A stretch of 48,497 nt of DNA from a virus. Under the pieces are notes generated by a model, which saw only the letters and a program-made list of their open reading frames with translations, did not search any database and was not told the DNA's origin. Positions 33,901 to 40,498 of the stretch are shown here, in pieces (positions within the stretch are counted from its first letter, which is position 1; each line of letters begins with the position of its first letter). Both the position numbers and the translations under genes were made by a program. Location: positions 1 through 48,497 of IMG/VR virus record IMGVR_UViG_3300022752_000112. The stretch is one strand, 5' to 3'.

Positions 33901-34588
33901 AATTTACATAGTCATTATATTCTTGTGGGAAATTGGCAAAAGTACGTTTCAATGACATTGTTCGGTTATTACCAGAAACCACAATGCCACTTTCGGTAAT
34001 AATCGGAGTGCCTGATGGAGTTCTGCTTGTCGTAATTAACCTTTCAGGCTCCAACGATTGTGATATTTCAATAACTTGCGCTTGTGCGTTTTTATCGTCT
34101 TGGTAGTTCCTATCATTGATATTGTTTCCTTTACTATCAACTGGATAACCCTCTGTCGTTAAAAAAGTATTTTCGTTATGAGATGCTTTTATCTTGTTTA
34201 ATTCTACAATAGCAAATTGACCTTTCCTTGTTTCGCCATTTGGCATTTTTAATTCTATTTCTCGTCCTTTAAGCATTTCAATAGGAACTCCACCTAAACC
34301 AAATTTCTCATTTTCCATTTTTGCTAATTTTGTATAATAATTTTTATCCTCTATTAAATGATCCAAAGCAATCAGTTTAGCGCTTTGTTCTACATTGTTT
34401 CCTATATTTTCTAAAGTCGATTTATGCTCTAACTCAACTTTCATTCCTGCTTTTACTTCGTTTTCGTCTAAATTTAATTGATGCCAAAAATTATTTTTTT
34501 TGATATAGTAAACTTCTTGGCTATCTATTAACCTAATTTGTTTTTGGTCATCGCTATAAATTATATTGTCAAGCATTTTATCATTCAA
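27938..34588 (-). CDS. Giant polyvalent protein: ParB-like, SNF2 helicase, zeta-type kinase
   Basis: 2216 residues. N-terminal KFGLGGVP, then a ParB/DdrB-like region (about 140-260, GTPIITESGIVVSGNNRTMS). A DarB-like superfamily 2 helicase follows: DVGVGKT near 1016, DEAH (YICIDEAHA) near 1171, LLTATPF, then SATIKEGINLQ and QLEGRIYRQG. A coiled coil (about 1700-1900) and a zeta-toxin/PezT-like P-loop kinase (GGAPGSGKST near 1979, VDADEV) complete it. Such multidomain proteins are the 'polyvalent' proteins of phages and conjugative elements, often injected with DNA to counter host restriction (as P1 DarB). The individual domains are clear; the combined role is inferred. Confidence 0.85.
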   Translation of the reverse strand: MNDKMLDNIIYSDDQKQIRLIDSQEVYYIKKNNFWHQLNLDENEVKAGMKVELEHKSTLENIGNNVEQSAKLIALDHLIEDKNYYTKLAKMENEKFGLGGVPIEMLKGREIELKMPNGETRKGQFAIVELNKIKASHNENTFLTTEGYPVDSKGNNINDRNYQDDKNAQAQVIEISQSLEPERLITTSRTPSGTPIITESGIVVSGNNRTMSLKRTFANFPQEYNDYVNFLIDECSAFGFTKRDKVYIDKLKTYKVTFSNNFGETKTFVEPVLVRIDYDIPALNTLELSKYNKDTKKTERPIDKSIKLSKILETQPKCKETIQSIVGQYETLSDFYANYNDCKNVIDALLGCNILNTQELPAYFGDRTFTEAGKDLLENTLLGSILSPEALSVADNQKRIRNMLVTSLPVLSLNNTFSNYSLIPEINEALLLENQISSSKLGFKDWLTQYPLFDEKPKIDIVFMNRFLHLGRNTFKASIEQYNNSASQNQGSMLFGEPITKQELFNNFVKNKLDEDTIKIIEKVYSVTSEKEIKNEKQTMDENMFSNGDWYKSFPDKVLATIQMDKDRYGKQIKTYKGFIDNVDLIDAPFDIVALSQENNPLISVVDSDIEDISDKDTTELNNVEKAINQSKTAVKEKKQRKSKQKVEEQKIATSESESIITRSIEEVYQEINQDITKEELCVFLWFNLHYGKKIENETYYQIAGKSISELGTISKETLIEWMEAGYLCYNSERNRLEPTYLFLSGDVYGKYNRLTASVSTDAETIKNEYSEKALNSQIALINNLYDKQFKTRLTLDSSNENGLVILPNSDFAKNFFIKTLADEIPFKWKKITAQSNPRYGQLDFLATNVSENDKTEIDQLNLRFAFCYWLRTDSGAGIKKGLTYADIIQFYIFSKQKPKTNATKESDGTYSAQSKKIMKEESATHERMKAKCKSEGDRLFLIFLDKFLLAEDKVKIENEWNMQYNNNVPVDYKRIPVAFRMNKFVFGQPEFVKPEKREAVAFTVSNGSGLLAYDVGVGKTPSAIYTVSQFIDFGWAKRPLFVVPNQTYKQWISEFKNFAGHLKLNKLYNLNDTTIEEYQDSNGITLQVAEQSVTIMTYEGLSALGFNDDTANLLEKDLFSILLQMGDEITDKQAQKEALRTATKVQEIIGKALRKTKINIEDLGIDYICIDEAHACKKVFTFVNASAEENTSNKSDKKDKQVTEYKIQAGVPSFLAIKGFSICQYIQNKYQGNTQLLTATPFTNSPLEIYSMLAMVSFKELERQGLSNLKEFFDTFIKISYEIVINTALNPVRKQIVLGFNNLLVLQRLVKQFINHKTGESVNVKRPKKYVLPYKKMLKDGVLMTLPADEQVDTAIPLTPLQKEFMDQIKSYAEGTINKAQLESGGRQANYLETEMEVDVEEVELDEDSMDEEERVGVRLLLALNHSRNLALSPYLYQYSYLGNPTPEKFIETSGKLTYVMEAIKSIKLHHEKTNTKMSGIVIYSERGTNFFELIRDYLITNVGFQPHEVGIISSKLKMPIERGIKDEDAKEYVKNLFLGLKFNTNSLEMEQLPDEQRLKILIGSATIKEGINLQKYSSTLFNCFLPFNPTDIQQLEGRIYRQGNAFANVRIVNPLMIDSSDIFMFQKLEEKTSRINSIFDTDGKTNVLKTEELNPKDLKFALIKNPKVIAQLEINEQTEELNEQISDLSNELQKINDFFAQKSSIEYRLDDIDKLIGVYRPSASNKSIEAKMKALINYFTTFLDEDGRYTVGDKYGWFNGRWQSQKETAPKGKETSPHPKELKPWYFDEVLNAVKKTLKFEKDYLAPRGLKNNVSQAELTQNIETRKKAVEEQIKALTSEETINQKIREIEIKRSELNIQEKSVNELITEFERLNYLLDDVKLPNVQKVQPLMCPPVDKNGKPRIDPEGLVLLADCEKTQPQTKYLHSVEGKNEDGSIKYTYTPERKMLHQQIINKLTSKAVCTEQDQPIAVIMGGAPGSGKSTFLRSNAPYMQSDMIWKVDADEVRSFLPEYKGWNSSSTHEEARDIVTELLDTFDQPCKHDLLYDGTMSNVKKYQPIIKRLKNLGYQTFLVFMDIPKEQSIERALKRYRDDNSGTAEFGRYVPISVIDDFYSTGDSAFQQLKSNVDGYIKIDSLTQKIVERGGLQIPETRPYYKMTQPQTKQPEISEKAVTLDELNKSLIGAKSTIKYLEGKEKMDVEAFIKGLESVIKYMK

Positions 34589-34821
34589 ATATAATAGATT
34601 AAAGAGTATTTCGGATTTAATTGCTGTTCTAATAATACTATTGCTTGACCTATTGTTAAGCCTTGCGAAGCCACTAAATTCATAATATCTCGCACAATTA
34701 GTTTTTTACTATTAGTTTGAGTAATGGCAGTACAGAGGAATGGAGTATCAACTCGATTACAAAATTCTAATTCTTCTAAAATTTGTATTTCTAACTCCGA
34801 TAATAATTCGTCCTTATTCAT
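34585..34821 (-). CDS. Small helical protein (78 aa)
   Basis: Unrecognised soluble protein with an acidic N-terminal helix (DELLSELEIQILEELEF) and a second helix pair. It is coupled to the giant helicase gene by an ATGA overlap, so it is probably made in proportion to it and may bind or protect it. Confidence 0.65.
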   Translation of the reverse strand: MNKDELLSELEIQILEELEFCNRVDTPFLCTAITQTNSKKLIVRDIMNLVASQGLTIGQAIVLLEQQLNPKYSLIYYI

Positions 34822-34824
34822 AAT

Positions 34825-37800
34825 TTATTTTTTTCGTAAAACAATAATATCCGATGTTACACCTGTTCGCTCAAATGTTTTATCCGGTAATCGGTAAGCA
34901 TCTAAAAATTCGCAATTTTCGGACAAATACTCTTTTACTGGACTATTACCACTATCTAAAAATAATTTGCCACCATTACGAACTTCTGCTCCAACAATCA
35001 TGATTAACAAACCTCCGGTATTCAAAAGGTCTATTCCTCTGCGTAAAAAATACTCGACATAACTTTGTGCCTTAGTAAATTTTTGTTCGCCATAACCTAA
35101 TAACAATCTTGAAGCCTTTGGATCAAGAATACTTAAATCGCCATAAGGCGGATTTCCAATTACTAAATCAAATTTTTCCAGATTACTAATTTTATTTCCT
35201 ACGGTATTGTTATCCTTAATAAATACACTTTCAAAAGGCGCTAAATTAACATTACAAAAAGGATATAAAATTTGAGTAATCATCGCAGAATAAGGATTGA
35301 CTTCATAAGCCACAACCCGGCTTAATGGATTAGCAAATTGTAAAAATTCGCCAGTACCAACACTTGTTTCTAAAACTGAACCATTGGCAGAATATCCATA
35401 TTTGTAGGCTAATGCCCACATTTTCTCAATTACTTTTTTTGGAGTAAAAAATTCAAACAATGAACCAACTGAAATTTCGCCATACTTTCCTAAACCACCA
35501 TCGCCAGAAAAATTTTTGATAAATGCTTTTTGCTCTGGAGTAAATGATACGTTTTTGGCATTTTCAAACTTGACTACATTTTCATCTAAATAATGCTTAA
35601 TTGCTTTATTGAGTTCATAAGGATTTGGGTATGAACTAATGTCAAAAGATATTTCGTTTTTACTTTCATTTAGGAATTGTTTAATTGCTCTTTCTATGTC
35701 CGAAACCAAATCAATAATATCTTTGGCTATATCGTGCATCGGTCTTAACTTACCTGAAATGGTTGTTGGTATAGGATCAATGCCTCCTAAAAAAGAACGA
35801 ATAATATCAAGGTTAATTTTTTTTCGCCATTTTAGATTTATCCTACTAATACCAAACTTAAATTCCGTTGTATTGTCTAAAAAATACATATCGAAAATAT
35901 CCGTTGATATTTCAAATTCGTTTATGTGATTTGAAATTGGACGAGGATTGATTTTATACGAATAATCATTAAGTTCATCTAACAATTTTTGTCCATTTTT
36001 TAAGGATTGTGTCGTAACAAAATCATTCGGTAAATTGTCATTAAAAAAATAAAAATCAATTACTTCTTCTTTATTAGGTTGGGAATTGTTTTGTTTATCA
36101 AAAGAACTTTCTTTGTCGTTATCAATGTTGCTCCATAGGGTAGGCTTAAAATAAAAGTCCAATTCTATTTTTTGATTATTGATAAGTTCCTGAACTGAAA
36201 TATAACCCATTTCTGCGCCATATCCTAAATTTACATAACCAAAGAACTCTCCAGAGTTTCTGTCGTATTCAGTTATATACCAATCTTGATTTCCAAAAAA
36301 GTAATGTAGATAAATTGTTTTATCTTTCACTCCATCTTGTCCGTAAAGTTTAGGAATTGAAAAAACAGCGTTATTTACATTTTCCGTAGCATCTTCTTGT
36401 TCGGAATAATTTATGCTTTCCAAAAATTTTAATTGGTGTTTAGGAACTATTTTTTTTGCCTCTTTGGAAAAAGCAGGCTGTTTGTTGTTTTTGCTATCCG
36501 AAATAATTATTTCATCTTCATCTTTTGGTGCTTGGGCTGACAATCTTTCAAATCGCTGTGCTTTGTTTTCTATTTTTTTTATTTCAGTTGCTGAATATAC
36601 ATTTTTGCTACCAAACGTATCTACTGTATAAAGTTTATTGACTAAAGTATTTCCTCCAAAGATATTTACTATTATTCCAATTTTTCCTATTTCTTCAGGG
36701 AAAAAAGAACTGTTAATAATTTCCACTGTATCTCCCATTTCTAAAGAGCCACCATCTTTATATTTTGTTTTCATATTTTTATTTGTGTTTTCCATTTTGA
36801 TTTTTCCTACCGAGCCTCCATCGTCGAATTTTTTGTATGTATAACCTAAATTCTCAATTAAATCATTGTCTTGACTATATTTCCCGGACTTACTTACTCC
36901 ATTGATTATTTTGTATAGGAAAGCGTTTAATCTTGCTAATCCCCAAGCAGTTCTACTATTAGGTTTACCTGCTGAAATAGTTGGTCTATGCGAGGACGAA
37001 TAAGCCCCCATGCCTCGCCTTACTACCGCTTTGGCTACTGAAAGGCTTATTTTCTTATCTGGATGCTTTTCGTTGTGATCCTTTACTTTGTTTTTTAACG
37101 TTTCAGTCAAATCTTCACTAAACTGAATTGATTTAGCAGAATTTATATTTGCCGATGATCCGGCTTTGTTTATGGAACTTCCTGAAATTCTATCTTTTTT
37201 TGGTGCTGGTGTTTGAGAAATTGTGCCTCCCGGTTTGTATTTATTAGGATTATGCCCCCAAATAAGCAAAGACATAAGTTTGCGTGTTTTTCTACCTTTA
37301 TCATCGTATAGTTCTCCTTGATTTCCTCGCATACGAGAAATAAAACTAATTTGTTTTTTCGCCCACCTCCACATTGTATCAGTCCAATTTTTGTAATTGG
37401 TTTTTTTCATTTTCAAAATCCATTCTGCGCTTTCCCTACCACTACTAATACCCTGTTTGTCGGCTTCAGTTTTTGTTAATCCACTTTCTTTTCCCTCGTT
37501 GGAATTGTAGTATTTAAGTAATTCACTGTAACTCATATTTACCAATGATTTCCACTTCTGGTAAATTATTTTTTTATCGTTATTTGTGAGTTTACCTCCT
37601 TGTTCAAATTTATTGAATAGTTTATCGGCTTCGCTTGGTTCTGGGATAGGTACGCCTCCTGTGGACTGATTGATTTTTGATAGTTCTTTCCAATGTAATG
37701 CAGTGGCTTTAGAGTTAATAATTGCCTCTCCGGTTTCTACTTCAATAGGTTGCCCGGTATCGACCACAATAGCAGGAATACCTCCCTCGCTGTGTTTTTT

Positions 37801-37854
37801 ACCTATAAACAAACCACCTTTTTTGCCATCGGAAGTTTTTTTGAATTTATCCAC
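34825..37854 (-). CDS. Polyvalent-type protein: HSEGG domain, DUF2958, N6-adenine methyltransferase
   Basis: 1009 residues starting at GTG (an upstream in-frame TAA excludes an earlier start). The N-terminus has GLFIGKKHSEGGIPAIVVD, then GEAIINSKAT, a module often found in phage proteins. [KR][FY]xxGG motifs follow (KFEQGG, KYKPGG, KKFDDGG, KYKDGG). Residues about 495-570 resemble DUF2958 (FFGNQDWYITEYD, FFGYVNLG). The C-terminal class I methyltransferase has LETSVGTGEF and NPPYGD near 901. It probably methylates adenine to protect incoming DNA. First gene of the leftward operon that includes the giant helicase. Confidence 0.8.
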   Translation of the reverse strand: MDKFKKTSDGKKGGLFIGKKHSEGGIPAIVVDTGQPIEVETGEAIINSKATALHWKELSKINQSTGGVPIPEPSEADKLFNKFEQGGKLTNNDKKIIYQKWKSLVNMSYSELLKYYNSNEGKESGLTKTEADKQGISSGRESAEWILKMKKTNYKNWTDTMWRWAKKQISFISRMRGNQGELYDDKGRKTRKLMSLLIWGHNPNKYKPGGTISQTPAPKKDRISGSSINKAGSSANINSAKSIQFSEDLTETLKNKVKDHNEKHPDKKISLSVAKAVVRRGMGAYSSSHRPTISAGKPNSRTAWGLARLNAFLYKIINGVSKSGKYSQDNDLIENLGYTYKKFDDGGSVGKIKMENTNKNMKTKYKDGGSLEMGDTVEIINSSFFPEEIGKIGIIVNIFGGNTLVNKLYTVDTFGSKNVYSATEIKKIENKAQRFERLSAQAPKDEDEIIISDSKNNKQPAFSKEAKKIVPKHQLKFLESINYSEQEDATENVNNAVFSIPKLYGQDGVKDKTIYLHYFFGNQDWYITEYDRNSGEFFGYVNLGYGAEMGYISVQELINNQKIELDFYFKPTLWSNIDNDKESSFDKQNNSQPNKEEVIDFYFFNDNLPNDFVTTQSLKNGQKLLDELNDYSYKINPRPISNHINEFEISTDIFDMYFLDNTTEFKFGISRINLKWRKKINLDIIRSFLGGIDPIPTTISGKLRPMHDIAKDIIDLVSDIERAIKQFLNESKNEISFDISSYPNPYELNKAIKHYLDENVVKFENAKNVSFTPEQKAFIKNFSGDGGLGKYGEISVGSLFEFFTPKKVIEKMWALAYKYGYSANGSVLETSVGTGEFLQFANPLSRVVAYEVNPYSAMITQILYPFCNVNLAPFESVFIKDNNTVGNKISNLEKFDLVIGNPPYGDLSILDPKASRLLLGYGEQKFTKAQSYVEYFLRRGIDLLNTGGLLIMIVGAEVRNGGKLFLDSGNSPVKEYLSENCEFLDAYRLPDKTFERTGVTSDIIVLRKK

Positions 37855-37896
37855 TACAAATTTTGTTTATGCAAATTAAACTATTTTTATTCAATT

Positions 37897-37929
37897 TTTG
37901 AGATTTATGATTGATTAAATGTATATTTG
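37897..37929 (+). promoter_or_regulatory. Bacteroidota-type promoter for the plus-strand island
   Basis: TTTG at 37897-37900, a 21-base spacer, then TATATTTG at 37922-37929, a full match to the -33/-7 consensus. The downstream GTGCTTGACT is shared with the box at 7268-7284. The first ATG is at 37951. Confidence 0.65.
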
Positions 37930-37950
37930 TGCTTGACTTAAACTTTTTTT

Positions 37951-38091
37951 ATGGAAAACAAAAATTTGATTTATGTTGGTTTAGCAGTTGCCGTTTTAGT
38001 CGGCGCTTATTTTTTATTCGTTAAGGATAAAAACGCCGTAACTAATAAGCAGAAAAATACTCGTAACATTATATTAACTGGTAATCAATAA
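37951..38091 (+). CDS. 46-residue membrane peptide
   Basis: One span at about 7-25 (IYVGLAVAVLVGAYFLFV), then a basic polar tail ending LTGNQ. First gene behind the promoter at 37897; the next start follows after 2 bases. Similar in design to the other small virion membrane peptides although on the opposite strand. Confidence 0.65.
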   Translation: MENKNLIYVGLAVAVLVGAYFLFVKDKNAVTNKQKNTRNIILTGNQ

Positions 38092-38093
38092 AA

Positions 38094-38795
38094 ATGGCAA
38101 CTTATTATTTATCCGCACCTATGGTAACGCCTACTGCGTTACAATCGCCAACGACTTGGTATAAAACAAGAGAGGGATTAAGAAACCAAATGATTAAGCG
38201 GTGGAGCGAGTATGGTTCATACATTAAAAAATTTGGTAAAACATCAAAAGTTCCTGAAGAAATTATTTTGTCCTTTATGATGGTTGAAAGCGGAGGAAAC
38301 GCAGAAGCCGGAGGAACCGGAAGCGCTACTCAAGGATTGATGCAGTTTAATAAAAATTTTGTTGCCGGATCACCAAATAGCACTCTTGGAAAAGAATATC
38401 TACAAGGACGATTAAACGATACTGAAAAACAAATTTTAAGCAAGTATGGTTTTAATTTTGATAAAAATGGAAATACCAGAGCGTTCACACAAGCCGATTT
38501 AATAAAGCCTGAACTTAATTTGCTTATTGGTTCAATTATTTTAGGTCAGTTTATTGATAGCACTTGGGGAACTGACAGCGATGGAAAAATTCGTATGGAT
38601 AGAATAATAGCAAGATATAATTGGGGTGTAGCAGGTTTTGAACGAAATAAATTATCTTCTGCTGATTTTAATACGGTGTATAACAATATCCCTGCTACAA
38701 CGAAAGTTTATATTCAAAAAATGTTAGGAAAAAATGGTGCGTTAGATATTGCTATTAACGATAAAAGTTATTTTCCTGAAGTCAAAGAGGCTTAA
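38094..38795 (+). CDS. Lytic transglycosylase (SLT-like)
   Basis: ILSFMMVESGGNAEA carries the catalytic Glu (E65) and the 'ESggn' signature, and GSATQGLMQFN at about 76-86 is the 'a.GLMQ' motif. The C-terminal RIIARYNWGVAGFER matches the family's 'a.YN.G' motif. Cleaves glycan strands to anhydromuramyl ends. There is no signal peptide, and the start follows a membrane peptide by 2 bases; P7-like transglycosylases of PRD1 are virion-borne and this may be equivalent. Confidence 0.85.
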   Translation: MATYYLSAPMVTPTALQSPTTWYKTREGLRNQMIKRWSEYGSYIKKFGKTSKVPEEIILSFMMVESGGNAEAGGTGSATQGLMQFNKNFVAGSPNSTLGKEYLQGRLNDTEKQILSKYGFNFDKNGNTRAFTQADLIKPELNLLIGSIILGQFIDSTWGTDSDGKIRMDRIIARYNWGVAGFERNKLSSADFNTVYNNIPATTKVYIQKMLGKNGALDIAINDKSYFPEVKEA

Positions 38796-39328
38796 TGTCA
38801 AAAACTAAATTGCTTATTCAAAGCATTGGCTTATTTGGTTTAACACTTTTGCTCTTATCATTATTTCGTAAAAAAAGAAAAATGGAAATTTCTGGAGGTT
38901 ATGTTGTACCTAAAGGCACTCCTAATATGGCAGATGCGTTACACTCGTTTGAACGAAGAAAAAGCGATGGCTTCGGAGGAAGAATGACCACTCAAATAAA
39001 TAAAAAACTTCGTGAAATGTATGCCTCTGGAGTTAATCCGGATATTTCCAAACTTGAAATAATTGTTGATAGTAAAAACTATTCAGTAACGTGGAAAGCA
39101 ACTTTAGAACAAAGCAAAAATGGAAAGGCTTATGTTGGTTTAAGTACAGTTGGATCGGCAGGAGCCGGAGCAGATGAACGAGCAAAAAGTCAAATCGAAA
39201 AAATGAAAACTTGGGTTTCTGGAGCAAAGGACTATGAGTTAGTATTGGATTTCAAAAATCCTAATGGTATTTATATTCGTCAGTTTTTTTACAAATGGAC
39301 TAAACCAAACGAATTTCCAAGTATTTAA
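38795..39328 (+). CDS. N-terminally anchored membrane protein (177 aa)
   Basis: One span (about 6-23, LLIQSIGLFGLTLLLLSLF) followed by RKKRK, then a soluble alpha/beta domain with predicted strands (KLEIIVDSKNYSVTWKATL, YVGLSTVGSAGAGADERA, YELVLDFKNPNGIYIRQFF). No family is recognised. It overlaps the transglycosylase stop by one base, suggesting a shared virion or entry function. Confidence 0.65.
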   Translation: MSKTKLLIQSIGLFGLTLLLLSLFRKKRKMEISGGYVVPKGTPNMADALHSFERRKSDGFGGRMTTQINKKLREMYASGVNPDISKLEIIVDSKNYSVTWKATLEQSKNGKAYVGLSTVGSAGAGADERAKSQIEKMKTWVSGAKDYELVLDFKNPNGIYIRQFFYKWTKPNEFPSI

Positions 39329-39330
39329 TA

Positions 39331-39522
39331 TCATTCAAAAGAAGTAAATTTTTCTTTGTGTTTATGGCATCTTTCACACATAAAAACTAAATATACTTCA
39401 TTCAATTTTGGTTTTTGTTTTTTGTATTTCCTATGAAATTGATATTTCCATTTATGTTGAAAAATTAAACATAGTATTTTTTTGAGAATTTTTCTCATAT
39501 AAAATGCTGAAAATCTTATCAT
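39331..39522 (-). CDS. Small basic Cys-pair protein (63 aa)
   Basis: A very basic protein with a hydrophobic N-terminal helix (MRKILKKILCLIF from residue 9, possibly the true start) and a CERC pair with His nearby near the C-terminus, suggestive of half a zinc finger. It is convergent with the plus-strand island, with only 2 bases between stops. Uncertain. Confidence 0.45.
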   Translation of the reverse strand: MIRFSAFYMRKILKKILCLIFQHKWKYQFHRKYKKQKPKLNEVYLVFMCERCHKHKEKFTSFE

Positions 39523-39700
39523 TTCTTTATTGAATTTTTTACGCTATTTAATAATCGGTAACCAACATTAAAACATCGCTTACCTTTGTGTTACCTGCAA
39601 GTGCTACATTTCAGTTTCAAATAGAGTTCCGTAATAAAAACTTTTATTGGTTTTCAATTCAAGTTTTTTGTTAATAAACTGCCAAACGTTATAGGGCATT
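39523..39700. other. Intergenic region with weak inverted repeat
   Basis: 178 bases without a gene on either strand. It contains AATAAAAACTTTTATT, a short self-complementary stretch near 39635 too AT-rich and tight-looped to call a terminator. No TAnnTTTG box is clear. It separates the small Cys-pair gene from the replication block. Confidence 0.3.
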
Positions 39701-39877
39701 TTAAGAACGCTCCACTACTTTCCAACTCTCATAACCGAAAGGAAGCGATCCGCCAAGCCTTTGAATTAAAATTCGCTTTGCTTTAGCAATGATGTATTCT
39801 TCTTCGTCATTCTCATTACAGATAACCTTAATCTCCCCGGAATAGGTTGCTACTTGATATTTAACAGTTGCTATCAT
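39701..39877 (-). CDS. Small hypothetical protein (58 aa)
   Basis: MIATVKYQVATYSGEIKVIC followed by an acidic turn (NENDEEE), then a basic helix (AKAKRILIQRLGGSLP) and GYESWKVVERS. Compact alpha/beta composition. It follows the RusA gene with a 29-base gap. No family recognised, but codon pattern and clean boundaries support a real gene. Confidence 0.6.
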   Translation of the reverse strand: MIATVKYQVATYSGEIKVICNENDEEEYIIAKAKRILIQRLGGSLPFGYESWKVVERS

Positions 39878-39906
39878 TTTGATTTTACTTTATTAGTTAA
39901 AAAATT

Positions 39907-40359
39907 TTATTGGTAAACGATTATTGATCCTTGAAATGCGTATCTTTTTTGAGCGTTAATCTGCCATACGAAACCATCCTCGATTAACAAAGCATCCATA
40001 AATCCTTTAACGTAGTTGTCAATATCCGGTCTGGTCTTACAAGGCATTTTATTCAATTCATTTCGTTTTTTTTCACTCCAACTGATTGGCATCGGAACAC
40101 AAAAAATTACTGAAATAGTTTCAGCACAAATAAACTGCATTTGTTTTGCCTGAACTTGTAGTGTTGTTTTGAAATTTCTATATCGAACTACCTCTGGTCT
40201 ATTTTTCCATTTGTCGGCGTGAGTTTGTCGTACAGCACCCATTGGAATAATATCGAATACATAAATACGTTTTGAATAATCCAGTTCAAAAGGAGTTATT
40301 TCCAATTTTTCTAAAGGCAAATTATTCGAATAACATTTTCCAATCGACAATTTACTCAT
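39907..40359 (-). CDS. rusA: RusA-family Holliday junction resolvase
   Basis: Contains IIPMGAVRQTHADKW, the basic DNA-binding segment, and RPDIDNYVKGFMDALL with D112, D114 and D122, followed by IEDG (D128). These are the acidic active-site residues of RusA. The 150-residue length is slightly above the E. coli enzyme (120). Resolves four-way junctions formed during replication and recombination, and would suit branched replication intermediates before packaging. Confidence 0.85.
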   Translation of the reverse strand: MSKLSIGKCYSNNLPLEKLEITPFELDYSKRIYVFDIIPMGAVRQTHADKWKNRPEVVRYRNFKTTLQVQAKQMQFICAETISVIFCVPMPISWSEKKRNELNKMPCKTRPDIDNYVKGFMDALLIEDGFVWQINAQKRYAFQGSIIVYQ

Positions 40360-40498
40360 GCTTTACGCTTTTTTCTTTAATCTTATATTCAAAAGTTCCT
40401 AAAATTACAGTGTAAATTTTTTTCTTTTCGTCTTTACCAATTACTACCGCTTTAATTCCATTTAATAACGTAATTGTTTGTCCTATACTATATTTCAT
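40352..40498 (-). CDS. Small KOW/SH3-like protein (48 aa)
   Basis: MKYSIGQTITLLNGIKAVVI then GKDEKKKIYTVILGTFEYKI; beta-barrel-like and similar in layout to the protein at 22169-22345. ATGA overlap with the C5 methyltransferase stop and 8-base overlap with rusA show tight coupling. Confidence 0.55.
   Translation of the reverse strand: MKYSIGQTITLLNGIKAVVIGKDEKKKIYTVILGTFEYKIKEKSVKHE

Noticed and set aside
27938-37854. Helicase plus methyltransferase considered as a DISARM/BREX-type host defence island
   Set aside because: Domains are fused to ParB-like, zeta-kinase, DUF2958 and HSEGG modules, other defence genes are missing, and the surroundings are viral; polyvalent counter-defence fits better.
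39620-39660. AATAAAAACTTTTATT considered as a terminator
   Set aside because: Only A/T pairs and a 2-base loop; not a stable intrinsic terminator.
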